The notes: a model not told the origin generated them from the letters alone. Counted from the first letter of the stretch, positions 30,966 through 42,875 are shown. The stretch is DNA of 64,000 bases from Streptomyces liliiviolaceus (GCF_018070025.1 NZ_JAGPYQ010000002.1:1488001-1552000), one strand, 5' to 3'. Made by a program: numbers and translations.

Positions 30966-31880
30966 TCACAGGTGGTTCATGTAGAAGCCGGCGAGTCGTT
31001 CGACGGCAGCGTCGACGTACACGGGCTCGTCGTACATCTCGTAGTGGCCGGCGCCGTCGATCACCATGAGGTCGACGGGGTTGGGGGCCAGCTTCCACAG
31101 CTGCATGCCGGTGTCGTACGAGCCGGTGTTGCCGATGCGTCCGCCGAGGACGACCTGCAGCGGCTGGGTCATGAGCTGGTCGGCCAAGTGGAACGCGTCG
31201 TAGCCGAGCAGGAGGGAGTCGCTGCGCGAGAGGCGTCGATTGGTGGAGTGTTCGTTACCGCCGCGCTCGGTGCGGTAGTAGGTGATGGCCTGAGTGGTGT
31301 CGATGTCGGTCAGGCCCGCCGTTGTGGCGTCCTCAAGGGTGTCGGGCAGCCAGTTCACACGGGTCGTTTCGCCGGAGCGGGCCTCCTCGACACGTTCGTC
31401 CGCGAGGGCGTCGAGTGCCGCGGCCGGGCCGTCGGGCTGGAAGCCGCGGAACGAGGTGCCCATGTTGCCGGGGACGACCGTGCCGACCGCCTTGATGCGG
31501 TGGTCCGTACGGGCGGTGTGCACGGCGTATCCCCCGCCCGCGCAGATGCCGAGGACGCCGATGCGCCGCGGGGCGATGCCGGGGGTCGTGGTGAGCAGGT
31601 CGATGGCGTAGGAGATGTCCTCGCCTCGGCGGTAGGGGTCTTCGAGGTCGCGGGGCTCGCCTCCGCTCTGGCCCTGATGGGCAGGATCGAAGACGAGCGC
31701 CGCGATGCCGCGGGCGGCGAGACGGGAGGCGTAGTTGGCGCCGATCTGCTCCTTCACGCTGCTGCCCGGGGTGGAGAGCACCACGGCGCGCAACGGTGCG
31801 CTGCCGTCGGCGTCGTCGGGCAGATGGAGATCGGCGGCGAGCTCGATGGGACCGCGCGGGATCGTGAGGTGCTGAAGCAT
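30966..31880 (-). CDS. alpha/beta hydrolase with cysteine nucleophile (dienelactone-hydrolase/YcjY-like)
   Basis: 304 residues from ATG 31880, with AGGAAGGAAG upstream. The nucleophile elbow is GICAGGG, with cysteine instead of serine, as in dienelactone hydrolases and YcjY-like proteins. FDPAHQGQSGG gives the oxyanion-side strand, and DGAGHYEMYDEP the catalytic histidine. Substrates of this group are esters or lactones, but none can be named here. It is divergent from the MarR gene, whose operator-like dyad lies between them. Confidence 0.8.
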   Translation of the reverse strand: MLQHLTIPRGPIELAADLHLPDDADGSAPLRAVVLSTPGSSVKEQIGANYASRLAARGIAALVFDPAHQGQSGGEPRDLEDPYRRGEDISYAIDLLTTTPGIAPRRIGVLGICAGGGYAVHTARTDHRIKAVGTVVPGNMGTSFRGFQPDGPAAALDALADERVEEARSGETTRVNWLPDTLEDATTAGLTDIDTTQAITYYRTERGGNEHSTNRRLSRSDSLLLGYDAFHLADQLMTQPLQVVLGGRIGNTGSYDTGMQLWKLAPNPVDLMVIDGAGHYEMYDEPVYVDAAVERLAGFYMNHL

Positions 31881-31936
31881 GCGTGGCTTCCTTCCTGAGG
31901 TCGTCGTTCCGTAGGGGCTCAGCACAGAACAACAAC

Positions 31937-31970
31937 TGGTACAGTTTGGAACTAATACGAAACGGTACCA
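31937..31970. promoter_or_regulatory. TGGTAC...GTACCA dyad, candidate MarR operator
   Basis: TGGTAC (31937-31942) and GTACCA (31965-31970) form an inverted repeat around an AT-rich centre in the promoter shared by the hydrolase and MarR genes. The AT-rich centre probably contains -10 elements. Confidence 0.45.
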
Positions 31971-31988
31971 CCTCGGACGGAGGCCACC

Positions 31989-32423
31989 ATGTCGGTCGAC
32001 GGGGCGCAGCTGTGGACGCTGAACCAGCGGCTGCTGGGCGTCGTGCTGGACGCCTGCGCGCGGGACCTGGCCGAGCTCGGGTTGGAGACGAAGGAGTTCT
32101 TCGTCCTGGCCGAGGTGGAGGCGTCGCCGTACCCGGCGGAGATCGCGACCGCGCTGCTGCTGCCCAAGGCGAGCGTGACGGTCTACGTCCGCAACCTCGT
32201 CGCCAAGGGCTTTGTCAGCCGTGGGATCGACGAGGCGGACTTGAGGCGTCATCGGCTCGCGCTGACCGCCGAGGGCACGCAAGCACGCGATCGGGCACTT
32301 GCGGCCCTCGCGGCGGAGTACGACCGCAGGTTGGCGAGGGTCACCCCCCAGGACCGCGTCGAGCTGCAACGCATCCTCAAGGCGATGCTCGCCCCGTCCA
32401 CGTCGGACGGCGTACGCGAGTGA
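31989..32423 (+). CDS. MarR-family regulator
   Basis: 144 residues with the MarR winged helix: LGLETKEFFVLAEVEASPYPAEIATALLLPKASVTVYVRNLVAKGFVSRGIDEADLRRHRLALTAEG. GGAGG lies just upstream of ATG 31989. It should bind as a dimer to the dyad upstream and repress both itself and the cysteine hydrolase until a small phenolic or oxidised ligand appears; the ligand is not predictable. From 32424 to 32622 no gene is evident. Confidence 0.87.
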   Translation: MSVDGAQLWTLNQRLLGVVLDACARDLAELGLETKEFFVLAEVEASPYPAEIATALLLPKASVTVYVRNLVAKGFVSRGIDEADLRRHRLALTAEGTQARDRALAALAAEYDRRLARVTPQDRVELQRILKAMLAPSTSDGVRE

Positions 32424-32622
32424 GTTGCACGTCCGAAGCTCTGCCGCACGCCCGGATTCCGAGCAGCCGGGAGCAGAACATCACAGGCTCCCCGGGGGGC
32501 CAGGGGGCCGGGCTCGTACCCACGCGCGTGATTGCGGATACGAGCCCGGCCGTGCCGCAGGCCTGCTCACCGGGATCAACCATCAACCATCAACGAACCG
32601 GAGAGCCCGGTCAGGCTTCAGG

Positions 32623-33030
32623 TCACGACAGCAGGCCGGCCAGGGCGGCGTGGTCGTGGTAGTCGCGCGACCACACGACCCGACCGTCGCGGACGCAGAA
32701 CACGGCGATGTTGTGCGTGGTCACCGTTGTGCCGTCCGTCGTCCGGGTGACGGTGTTGTCCCACTCCCCCACGACGACCTGCGGGTCGGTGGTCTCGTGC
32801 ACCTCGATGTTCTGCGGCGACAGCGTGATCGGGGCCGCGCCGAACACGGCGAAGTGCTGCTCGATCTCGGGCCGGCCCGTCAGCACCACCTCGGCCGGCT
32901 TGGCGAACGGCTGCCGCACCACCGCGTCGTCGGCGTACAGACCGGCCGCCGTCGTCAGGTCCCGGTCGGCGAGCGACTTCAGCAGAAGCTCGAACACCTC
33001 ACGGGGATCACGGACCGCGTTGTCGGGCAT
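32623..33030 (-). CDS. SnoaL/NTF2-like protein
   Basis: 135 residues with the NTF2-like cone: PREVFELLLKSLADRDLTTAAGLYADDAVVRQPFA, then FAVFGAAPITLSPQNIEVHETTDPQVVVGEWDNTV and NIAVFCVRDGRVVWSRDYHDH. Members include SnoaL-type cyclases, ketosteroid isomerases and detoxifying enzymes, so the reaction is open. GGAGG precedes ATG 33030. It is divergent from a TetR gene with two identical operators between them, which makes it the likely target of that repressor. Confidence 0.82.
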   Translation of the reverse strand: MPDNAVRDPREVFELLLKSLADRDLTTAAGLYADDAVVRQPFAKPAEVVLTGRPEIEQHFAVFGAAPITLSPQNIEVHETTDPQVVVGEWDNTVTRTTDGTTVTTHNIAVFCVRDGRVVWSRDYHDHAALAGLLS

Positions 33031-33052
33031 GATTGCCTCCAGAAGTCAGAAT

Positions 33053-33096
33053 CGGAGTGACCACTCCGGTAAAAACGTTACGGAGTGACCACTCCG
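33053..33096. promoter_or_regulatory. two identical 16-bp TetR operators
   Basis: CGGAGTGACCACTCCG occurs exactly twice, at 33053-33068 and 33081-33096, each with perfect 7-bp arms and a 2-bp centre, 28 bp apart centre to centre. They fill the divergent region between the SnoaL-like and TetR genes. Confidence 0.8.
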
Positions 33097-33116
33097 CTTG
33101 TCAAGGAAGGGTTCTC

Positions 33117-33662
33117 GTGTCTCCCCGAGCCGACGCCGCACGCAATCGATCCGCCGTACTCCAAGCCGCCGACGATGTGTTCGTCGAGCACGGGGTCACC
33201 GCGTCGACGGAGGAGATCGCCCGGCGGGCCGGACTCGGAATCGGCACCGTCTTCCGCCACTTCCCGACGAAGGAAGCCCTGCTCAAGGCGGTGTACGAGC
33301 AGCGCCTCGAACGCCTCGCCGCCCGCGCCTCGACCGTCGGGACGGGCAATGAGCCGCTCACCTGGTTTCGGGAGTTCTTCACCGACATGGCCACCACGTC
33401 GGCCGAGAAGCTGATCCTCGCCGATGCCCTGAGCGATCTGCGGATGGACGCCGACCCCGAGGTCACGGCCCGGCTGCGCTCGGCCGTCGGCGCCCTGCTC
33501 CAGCGCGCTCAAGCCGCCGGAGCCGTACGCGAGGACGTGTCGTTCGACGATCTGATCGCCCTGCTGATCGCGGCCGGCCGGGCCGCCCAGGCCACCGCGG
33601 ACGCACGGACCCGCGCCCGCCTGATCGACGTCATCCTGGACGGCCTGGAGCCGCGCGGGTAG
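33117..33662 (+). CDS. TetR-family regulator
   Basis: 181 residues from GTG 33117, with AAGGAAGGG about 8 bp upstream. HTH: LQAADDVFVEHGVTASTEEIARRAGLGIGTVFRHFPTKEALLKAV. The C-terminal domain, with WFREFFTDMATTSAEKLILADAL, resembles the TetR subgroup controlling NTF2-like and short-chain dehydrogenase genes. The longer ATG reading from 33033 runs through the operators and is rejected. It probably represses itself and the SnoaL-like gene through the twin 16-mers. Confidence 0.87.
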   Translation: MSPRADAARNRSAVLQAADDVFVEHGVTASTEEIARRAGLGIGTVFRHFPTKEALLKAVYEQRLERLAARASTVGTGNEPLTWFREFFTDMATTSAEKLILADALSDLRMDADPEVTARLRSAVGALLQRAQAAGAVREDVSFDDLIALLIAAGRAAQATADARTRARLIDVILDGLEPRG

Positions 33663-33845
33663 CCCGGACCACTAACTCCTCCAGCGGTCTGCGAGCGGTC
33701 TGAACTCGCCGCACTCTCGGGCGACGCTGCGAACCGGCTCGGACCGTACGCCTACGCCCCCCGCCCCGCACGGGCGGTCGCCCCGACGCCGCGATGCCGC
33801 CGGAGGAGGATCAGTGCAGGTGGCCAGCCGGATAGGGTCGCTCTC

Positions 33846-34493
33846 ATGCGCCTCGCTCTCTTCGACCTGGACGGCACCCTCGTCGACCGCACGGCCGCCT
33901 TCGCGGACGCCATAGCCACCCTCACCCACGACCACGGCTACGGACCTGACATCGAGCACTGGCTGCTCACCGAACTCGCCGACCGGGCCGAGCGCGGCGA
34001 CTTCGACCGCCTTGCCGCCACCTTCCGGCTCAGCGAGCCGGCCGACCATCTGTGGCGCGTGTACGTCGACCGCATGACGGCCGCCATTACCTGCCGCCCC
34101 GCCGTCCTCGCGAGTCTGACCCGGCTCAAGGACGCCGGCTGGAGCATCGGCGTCGCCACCAACGGCGCCAGCGACATCCAGCGAGCCAAGATCCGTGCCA
34201 CCGGCCTCGCCGAGCTGATCGACGGCATCGCCGCCTCCGGCGACATCGACGTCCGCAAACCCGATCCGCGGCTCTTCGAACTCGCCGCGGCGCGATGCGG
34301 CACCCAGCTCACCCCCGGGGACTGGATGACCGGCGACGACCCGCAGACCGACATCGCCGGCGGCTTCAACGCGGGCCTGCGCGCGATCTGGGTACGCGGG
34401 AGGCCCTGGCCCGACGGCCTCGCCACACCCCACCACACCGTCGACGACGTGACCGACGCCGTCGACCACCTCCTCACCCACTCCGCGGAGTAG
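33846..34493 (+). CDS. HAD-superfamily hydrolase (phosphatase-like)
   Basis: 215 residues. Motif I is LALFDLDGTLVDRT with both aspartates, motif II VATNGAS, motif III the lysine in RKPDPRLF, and motif IV GDDPQTDIAGG. A helical cap lies between motifs I and II (about 20-75). It should remove phosphate from a small metabolite in the cytoplasm. It stands alone, so the substrate is unknown. Confidence 0.88.
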   Translation: MRLALFDLDGTLVDRTAAFADAIATLTHDHGYGPDIEHWLLTELADRAERGDFDRLAATFRLSEPADHLWRVYVDRMTAAITCRPAVLASLTRLKDAGWSIGVATNGASDIQRAKIRATGLAELIDGIAASGDIDVRKPDPRLFELAAARCGTQLTPGDWMTGDDPQTDIAGGFNAGLRAIWVRGRPWPDGLATPHHTVDDVTDAVDHLLTHSAE

Positions 34494-34495
34494 CC

Positions 34496-34513
34496 CGAGC
34501 CGGACGCGGCTCG
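34496..34513. terminator. short hairpin between convergent HAD and narI genes
   Basis: CGAGCC-GGACGC-GGCTCG: 6-bp perfect arms directly after the HAD stop codon and 30 bp beyond the narI stop on the other strand. Confidence 0.35.
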
Positions 34514-34542
34514 CCCGCCGGGACACGGACAGCACGGAGTAC

Positions 34543-35313
34543 TCAGGTACCGGTGCGCTCCCAGCCCCGGCGCGGCGGCCTGGTGCCGAGGTCGGTGTCG
34601 CGGCTGCGGTAGACGATGTAGGGGCGGGTCAGATAGCCGAGCGGTGCGGTGAGCATGTGGACCAGCCGGGTGAAGGGCCAGGCCGCGAACAGCAACAGCG
34701 CGCTGAGCGCGTGCAGTTGGAAGAGCACGGGCGCGTCCGTCATCAGCGCCGGGTCGGGCTGGAGGTAGAAGAGCGAGCGGAACCACGGGGAGATGGTCTC
34801 GCGGTAGTCGTAGCCGCCGCCCACGACATTCGCGGCCACGGTCGCGGCCAGGCCCAGCACGATCGTCGCGGTCAGTGAGACGTACATGGCCTTGTCGTTG
34901 CGGGTGGTGGCGGAGAAGACCGGGCCGACCGTGCGACGCCGGTAGATCAGGACGGCCAGGCCGGCGAGGGTGGCGAACCCGGCGATCGTGCCGAGGACGA
35001 CCGCGCCCACGTGGTAGGCGTGTTCGCTCACCCCGACCGTCTCGGTCCAGCTCTTGGGGACGAGCAGGCCCCCGATGTGGCCGAGCAGTACGACGAGGAT
35101 GCCGAAGTGGAACAGCGGGCTGCCGATGCGCAGCAGGCGTCCCTCGTGCAGCTGGGAGGAGCGGGTGGTCCAGCCGAACTTGTCGTAGCGGTAGCGCCAG
35201 ATGTGGCCGAGGACGAAGACGGCGAGACACACGTACGGCAGGACGGTCCACAGCAGGACGCCGCCGTTGCCGGTCCCGGCCGCCGCGGTGAAGGGCTGCG
35301 AGGGCGCGGTCAT
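34543..35313 (-). CDS. narI: respiratory nitrate reductase gamma subunit NarI
   Basis: 256 residues, five membrane helices, binding two b-type hemes. Candidate heme-ligand histidines lie in VLGHIWRYRYDKFGW, SPLFHFGILVVLLGH and FQLHALSALLLFAAW with the later TRLVHML. It takes electrons from quinol on the outer face and passes them to NarH. ATG 35313 overlaps the narJ stop by 4 bp. Last gene of narKGHJI; the YLTRPYIVYRSR tail is normal for actinomycete NarI. Confidence 0.95.
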   Translation of the reverse strand: MTAPSQPFTAAAGTGNGGVLLWTVLPYVCLAVFVLGHIWRYRYDKFGWTTRSSQLHEGRLLRIGSPLFHFGILVVLLGHIGGLLVPKSWTETVGVSEHAYHVGAVVLGTIAGFATLAGLAVLIYRRRTVGPVFSATTRNDKAMYVSLTATIVLGLAATVAANVVGGGYDYRETISPWFRSLFYLQPDPALMTDAPVLFQLHALSALLLFAAWPFTRLVHMLTAPLGYLTRPYIVYRSRDTDLGTRPPRRGWERTGT

Positions 35314-35965
35314 CGGGGACCTCCTACGACGGGGTCGGGCAGGAACACGGGGGACGGGGACGCGTAGGGATCGAGGCCGACCTGTTCCTCGGGCGGGCCC
35401 TGCGCGGCGAGGCGCGTCACCGCTTCCCGATCGTCGCCGGCCAGGGTCGGCAGGGTGGCCGAGACGGCGTCCAGGACGTGGGCCCAGGGTGAGCCTTCGT
35501 CGTGCAGCGCCAGCCGGAGCAGTTCCAGGCCGGCCCGGTGGCCGGTGAGCAGACGCAGGCCCGTGGCCGGTTCGGCGGCGGCGAACTCCAGGACCACGGC
35601 GAGGTGGTCGGGCAGTTCGTCGTCGGCCAGACGCCACCCGGCCGCCGTGTACGTCTGTTTCAGCGTGAGCAGGGCGACTCCGCGTCGGCGGGTGTCGCCG
35701 TGGCCGTAGTAGGTGAGGTAGGGGCAGCAGCGCTTGCGGTGGTCGAAGGTGGCGACGTAGGCGGCTGCGAGGTCGGCGGGGGCGGTCCGCTCGGCGTGTG
35801 CGGTGAACCGGGACAGGGGGCCGGCGACGTGCTCCGGCAGGGTGTCGGCGACCCGGGCGGTCAGCGCAAGGTACTGCTCGAACCGCTCGTCCGGGTAGGC
35901 GAGCAGCAGCGACTGCGCCTGCCAGGCACGGGGGTGCCAGGACTCGCTGTGCGCGGGCTTGTTCT

Positions 35966-35969
<4 letters not shown>
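35310..35969 (-). CDS. narJ: nitrate reductase molybdenum cofactor assembly chaperone NarJ
   Basis: 219 residues, all-helical, with the NarJ/NarW segment SLLLAYPDERFEQYLAL and the conserved YVATFDHRKRCCPYLTYY then GDTRRRGVALLTLKQTY. It helps insert molybdopterin and iron-sulfur clusters into NarG-NarH before membrane docking and is not part of the mature enzyme. It overlaps narH and narI by 4 bp each. Confidence 0.95.
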
Positions 35970-37647
<1,678 letters not shown>

Positions 37648-37648
<1 letters not shown>

Positions 37649-40600
37649 CAGTACGTCACCTCCTGGTTCGTGCGGCGGCGCACGACGGTGATCTCGTCGC
37701 GCTGGTTGCCGGTCGGGCCCAGGTAGTTGAAGGCGTACGTGAGCTGGGCGTAGCCGCCGATGAGGTGACTGGGCTTGATCAGCAGGCGGGTCAGGGAGTT
37801 GTGGATGCCCCCGCGCCGGCCGGTGGTCTCGGTGCGGGGCACGTCGATCAGGCGGTCCTGGGCGTGGTGCATGTAGACGGTGCCCTCCGGCATACGGTGC
37901 GAGACGACCGCGCGGGCGGCGACCACACCGTTGCGGTTGACGGCCTCCACCCAGTCGTTGTCGTGCACGCCGATCTTCGCGGCGTCCTCCTGGCTCATCC
38001 AGATCGTCGGGCCGCCGCGTGACAGGGAGAGCATGAACAGGTTGTCCTGGTACTCGGAGTGGATGGACCACTTGTTGTGCGGGGTCAGATAGCGGACCGT
38101 CAGGCCGAGTTCACCGTTCTCGCCGTTTTCGCCGACGCGGGGTTCGCCGAACAGCGCGTGCATGTTCAACGGCGGCCGGTAGACGGGCAGTTGTTCACCG
38201 ATCGCGGTGATCCAGTCGTGGTCGAGATAGAAGTGCTGACGGCCGGTGAGGGTGTGCCAGGGTTTGAGGCGCTCGACGTTGACGGTGAACGGCGAGTAGC
38301 GGCGTCCGCCCGTCTCCGATCCGGACCACTCCGGAGAGGTGATGACCGGGACGGGGGCCGCCTGCGTGTCGGCGAAGGTGATCCGCTTGCCCTCGTGCTC
38401 GGCGGCCAGGTCCGCCAGCCGCGTGCCGGTGCGGGCCTCCAGGGTCTTGAATCCCTGGGTGGCGAGGTGCCCGTTGGTGGTGCCGGACAGGGCGAGGATC
38501 GCCTCGCAGGCGTGCACGTCCCGGGTGAGGGAGGGCCGTCCGTCGGCCACTCCGCCGCGTACGGTGCCGTTCTTGTGCCGCAGGTGGTCGAGTTCGCGGC
38601 CGACCTCGAAGGTGACGCCCTTGGTGGTGGCGCCGAGGGTGTCGAGGAGGGGGCCGAGCGCGCCCATCTTCTGGGCCACAGCGCCGTAGTCGCGCTCGAC
38701 GGTGACGAGTTTCGGCATGGTGCGTCCGGGCACCGGGTCGCACTCCCCCGCCTTCCAGTCCCGGACCGTTCCGTGCGGATTGGCCAGTTCGTCGGGGGTG
38801 TCGTGCAGCAGCGGCGCGGCGATCACGTCCTTGCGGACGCCCAGGTGTGCGGCCGCCTGGCGGCTGAACTCCTGGGCGAGGGTGTGGAAGGCGTCCCAGT
38901 CGGTGCGGGTCTGCCAGGGCGGGGCGATCGCCGGGTTGAAGGCGTGCACGAAGGGATGCATGTCCGTACTGGACAGGTCGTGCTTCTCGTACCAGGTGGC
39001 GGCGGGCAGGACGACGTCGGAGAAGACGGTCGTGCTGGTCATCCGGAAGTCCAGGGTCAGCAGCAGGTCGAGCTTGCCGGCCGGGGCCTCGTCCCGCCAC
39101 ACGACGTCTCTGGGCCGTGCCCCGGGCGGCGCCTCGGCGGCGCGCACGGAGGAGTCGGTGCCGAGCAGGTGCTTGAGGAAGTACTCGTTGCCCTTGGCGG
39201 ACGAGCCGAGCGGATTGGCCCGCCACACGGTCAGTACCCGGGGGAAGTTCTCCGGCGCGTCCGGGTCCTCGCCGGCGAACCGCAGCCGCCCCGAGGTGAG
39301 TTCGTCCACGATGTGCTCGGCGACGGGACGGCCAGCGGCGTCGGCCTGGTCGGCCAGGTCCAGCGGGTTCCGGTCGAAGGTCGGGTACGAGGGCATCCAG
39401 CCCATCCGCGCCGACTGGGCGATCACGTCGGCCGTGGTCCTGCCCGCGAACGGGCCGCCGCGTCCCGGTGCCGCGAGGGTGTCGGCGGAGAACGGGTCGT
39501 AGCGGAACTGGTCGCTGTGCAGATACCAGTAGGCGCTCTGGATCATCAGCCGGGCCGGGCGGTTCCAGTCGGCGGCGGTCGCGATCGCCGAGTGGCCGGT
39601 GACGGGCCGCACCTTCTCCTGACCGACGTAGTGGGCCCAGCCGCCGCCGTTGACTCCTTGGCAGCCGGTGAGTGTGGTCAGGGTCAGGAACGCCCGGTAG
39701 ATGGTGTCGGAGTGGAACCAGTGGTTGGTGCCCGCCCCCATGACGATCATCGAACGGCCGCCGGACTCCTCGGCGTTGGCGGCGAACTCCCGGGCGATAC
39801 GGGCCGCCCGTGCGGCGTCCACCCCGGTGATCGCAGCCTGCCACGCGGGGGTGCAGGGCTCGTCGGTGTCGTCGTACGAGGACGGCCACCGGCCGGGCAG
39901 GCCGGCACGGCCCACCCCGTACTGGGCCAGCAGCAGGTCGTACACCGTGGTCACCCGGTGTCCGGCGACCCGGCGGACCGGCACACCGCGCCGCAGTCGT
40001 CCCGCGCTGCCGTCGGGTGCGTCGAAGCGGGGCAGCAGGACCTCGACCGGGGTCTCGCGGCCGCCCTGCGCGGACAGCAGCGGGTCGGTGTCGCCGAGGT
40101 CCAGGTTCCACCGGCCGGCCCCCTCCTCGCCGTAGCGGTCGCCGAGCGTGCCGTTCGGCACCACCGGCCGTCCCGTCGCCGCGTCCAGCAGGACGGTCCG
40201 GAACTGCGCGTGCTCGGCTTTCGCGTGCTCGTCGCCGAGGTCGGCGGCGGTCAGGAACTTCCCTGGCGTGTACGTGCCGGGCTCGTCCCGCGACTCGTCC
40301 AGGAGGACCAGGAACGGCAGGTCCGTGTACCGCTTGACGTAACCGGTGAAGTACGGCGTCGGCCGGTCGGCGAAGAACTCCTTGAGGATCACGTGGCCCA
40401 TGGCCATCGCGAGGGCGCCGTCGGTGCCGGGCCTGGCAGGCAGCCACTCGTCGGCGAACTTCACGTTGTCCGCGTAGTCGGGAGCGACGGCGACGACCTT
40501 CTGTCCGCGGTAGCGGGCCTCGGCCATCCAGTGCGTGTCCGGGGTGCGCGTCACCGGCAGGTTGGAACCCCACATGATCAGGTACCCGGCGTCCCACCAG

Positions 40601-41382
40601 TCCCCCGACTCGGGCACGTCGGTCTGGTCGCCGAACATCTGCGGCGACGCCACCGGCAGGTCGGCGTACCAGTCGTAGAAGGACAGCATCGCCCCGCCGA
40701 GCAGCGAGTAGAAGCGGGCTCCGGCCGCGTGGGAGACCATCGACATCGCGGGGATGGGCGAGAACCCGGCGAGCCGGTCCGGGCCGTACTCCTTGATCGT
40801 GTGCACATGCGCGGCGGCGACCATCTCGGTCGCCTCCGCCCAGGTCGCCCGTACCAGGCCGCCCTTTCCGCGGGCCGCCTTGTAGCGGCGGGAGCGCTCG
40901 GGATCGGAGACGACGTCGGCCCAGGCGGCGACCGGATCGCCGCCCGACCGGGTCTTTGCCTCCCTGTACATCTGCAGCAGGACACCGCGTACATAGGGGT
41001 AGCGCACCCGGGTGGGTGAGTACGTGTACCAGGAGAACGCCGCTCCGCGCGGGCAGCCCCGCGGTTCGTACTCGGGGCGGTCCGGACCCACCGAGGGGTA
41101 GTCGGTCTGCTGGGCCTCCCAGGTGATGATGCCGTCCTTGACGTACACCTTCCACGAGCACGAGCCGGTGCAGTTCACTCCGTGCGTGGAACGCACCACC
41201 TTGTCGTGCGACCAGCGGTCGCGGTAGAACGCGTCCGCCCGGCGGCCGCCCTCGCGGTGCAGGGTGCGCAGGTCCTCGGAGACCTCCGCCCTGGTGAAGA
41301 AGCGGCGGCTGCGCACCAGTGCCTCCGCCAGCGCGCCGTCCAGGCCCGTCGCAGTCTGTTCCCGGCTGGTCCTCCTGCTCAC
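37648..41382 (-). CDS. narG: respiratory nitrate reductase alpha subunit NarG
   Basis: 1244 residues from GTG 41382, with GGAG 12-15 bp upstream; a longer reading from 41451 adds atypical residues. The FS0 cluster ligands are His67, Cys71, Cys75 and Cys110 (HGVNCTGSC and RGCPRG). The molybdenum-site segment YDWYADLPVASPQMFGDQTD is present, as are MWGSNLPVTRTPD and the C-terminal LTPHNKWSIHSEYQDNLFML. No Tat signal, as expected for the cytoplasm-facing enzyme. It reduces nitrate to nitrite using electrons from NarH, supporting respiration or survival at low oxygen. Confidence 0.96.
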
Positions 41383-41501
41383 CGTGCCACTCCGCTCCGG
41401 GCACCGCGGCCCGTTCGAATCGTGATCGGTTCCGGCCGGACAGGAGTGCACGACCGCTGTCCCTGGAAGGTCGGTGACCGCACCGCGGCCACCTGGGCGG
41501 G

Positions 41502-42875
41502 TCAGCCGCCCTCGGCGGCAGGTGCTCCGGCGGGGCGCCCGCCCGCGGGCGCCCTGCCCCGGTCGCCCGCGGTGGCCGCACGCACGGTGGTGAGGGTGAA
41601 AGCCAGCGCCGCGGCGGCCACGACCGCGAGCAGGACGAGACCGGCCGCGTACGACTCGTAGGCGCCGTAGAGCGAGCCCATCACCAGCGGCGGCAGGAAG
41701 CCGCCCAGACCGCCCGCGGCACCGACCACTCCGGTGACCGAGCCGACCTGGTCGGCCGGGGTCAGCAGGGCGACCAGGGCGAAGGTGGCCCCGCTGCCCG
41801 CGCCGAGCGCCGCCGCCATGGACAGGAAGGCGATCGTGCCCACCGGCGCCAACGCCGGGGTGAACGACTGGGTCACCGCTCCGGCGACGACCACGGCGAG
41901 CGAGCCCGCCAGCACGCGGGCGGGGCCCAGCCGGTCGGAGAGCCAGCCGCCGACCGGGCGCATCGCCACCGCCAGCAGCACGAACCCCGCCATCCGGTTA
42001 GCGGCGTCCGCCTGCGTCAGGCCGTAGCCGGTCCTGAGGTACGTGGGCAGGTACACCGAGAAGGCCACGTAGCCGCCGAACGCGACCGCGTACAGCGCGG
42101 CCGCCTGCCAGGTGACGGGCAGCCGCATGGCGGCGGCCAGTCGGCGGGCCGCCGGCCCGACCGGCACGGTGCGGCCCGGGGCGTCACGCAGGAGCAGCGC
42201 CGCGGTCATGGCGTACGCCCCGAGGACGGCGGCCGTGATCAGGAAGGGGGTGGCCATCTCACCGGCGTCGACCAGCTTCACCGTGGTCAGCGCGCTGATG
42301 GCGGTGCCACCCATGCCGGCGCCGAAGACCCCGAGGGCGAGACCCCGCCGCGCGGGCGGGAACCAGGCGTTGACGAACGGCACTCCGACGGCGAAGGCCG
42401 TGCCGCCGATGCCGAGGAAGAATCCGCCGACCAGCAGGGCGGTGAGGGAGGAGTGCCCGGCCAGACCGAGGTAGAGGACCGGTACGACGGTGGCGGCCGA
42501 CACGATCGGGAACATCACCCGCCCGCCGAAGCGGTCCGTGAGCGCGCCGACCGGGATCCGGCCCAGCGAACCGACGACGACCGGCACCGCCACCAGGAGC
42601 GACTGCTCGAACGACGAGAGGCCGAGGCCGTCCTTGAAGCGGGGGCCGAGCGGGCTGAGCAGCGCCCACGCCCAGAAGTTGACGGCGAAGCCGGCCGTGG
42701 CCAGGGCCAGCATCAGCCAGGCCCGGCCGGACACCGGCCCGGCCGACGGATGACCGCCCGACAGCGGACCGGCCGAGGGCGAACCGGTCGACGGCAGACC
42801 GCCTGACGGCGAACCGACCGACGGCGGACCGGTGTCCGTAGGACCACCACTCTTCGGCTTCGGCTGCCGGGCCAT
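41502..42875 (-). CDS. narK: NarK-type nitrate/nitrite transporter (MFS)
   Basis: 457 residues with about 12 membrane helices. GRIPVGALTDRFGGR (loop 2-3) and RPVGGWLSDRLGPAR (loop 8-9) are MFS signatures in the NarK style. Gly-rich helices FGAGMGGTAISAL and GVVGAAGGLGGFLPP match the nitrate signature positions. It should import nitrate or export nitrite for NarG. The start at 42875 gives a 49-residue cytoplasmic N-tail built of degenerate GSPSGGLPS-like repeats. It is first in the narKGHJI unit, 119 bp before narG. No strong operator is obvious in 42876-43153; GGTACC-N6-GGTACC lies at 42902-42919. Confidence 0.9.
   Translation of the reverse strand: MARQPKPKSGGPTDTGPPSVGSPSGGLPSTGSPSAGPLSGGHPSAGPVSGRAWLMLALATAGFAVNFWAWALLSPLGPRFKDGLGLSSFEQSLLVAVPVVVGSLGRIPVGALTDRFGGRVMFPIVSAATVVPVLYLGLAGHSSLTALLVGGFFLGIGGTAFAVGVPFVNAWFPPARRGLALGVFGAGMGGTAISALTTVKLVDAGEMATPFLITAAVLGAYAMTAALLLRDAPGRTVPVGPAARRLAAAMRLPVTWQAAALYAVAFGGYVAFSVYLPTYLRTGYGLTQADAANRMAGFVLLAVAMRPVGGWLSDRLGPARVLAGSLAVVVAGAVTQSFTPALAPVGTIAFLSMAAALGAGSGATFALVALLTPADQVGSVTGVVGAAGGLGGFLPPLVMGSLYGAYESYAAGLVLLAVVAAAALAFTLTTVRAATAGDRGRAPAGGRPAGAPAAEGG

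Noticed and set aside
32424..32622. Search for a gene or terminator after the MarR gene
   Set aside because: Open frames here overlap antisense and lack start signals; no hairpin convincing enough to report.
38059..41019. 986-residue rightward open frame opposite narG
   Set aside because: A shadow of narG caused by high GC at third positions; narG itself has all catalytic motifs.
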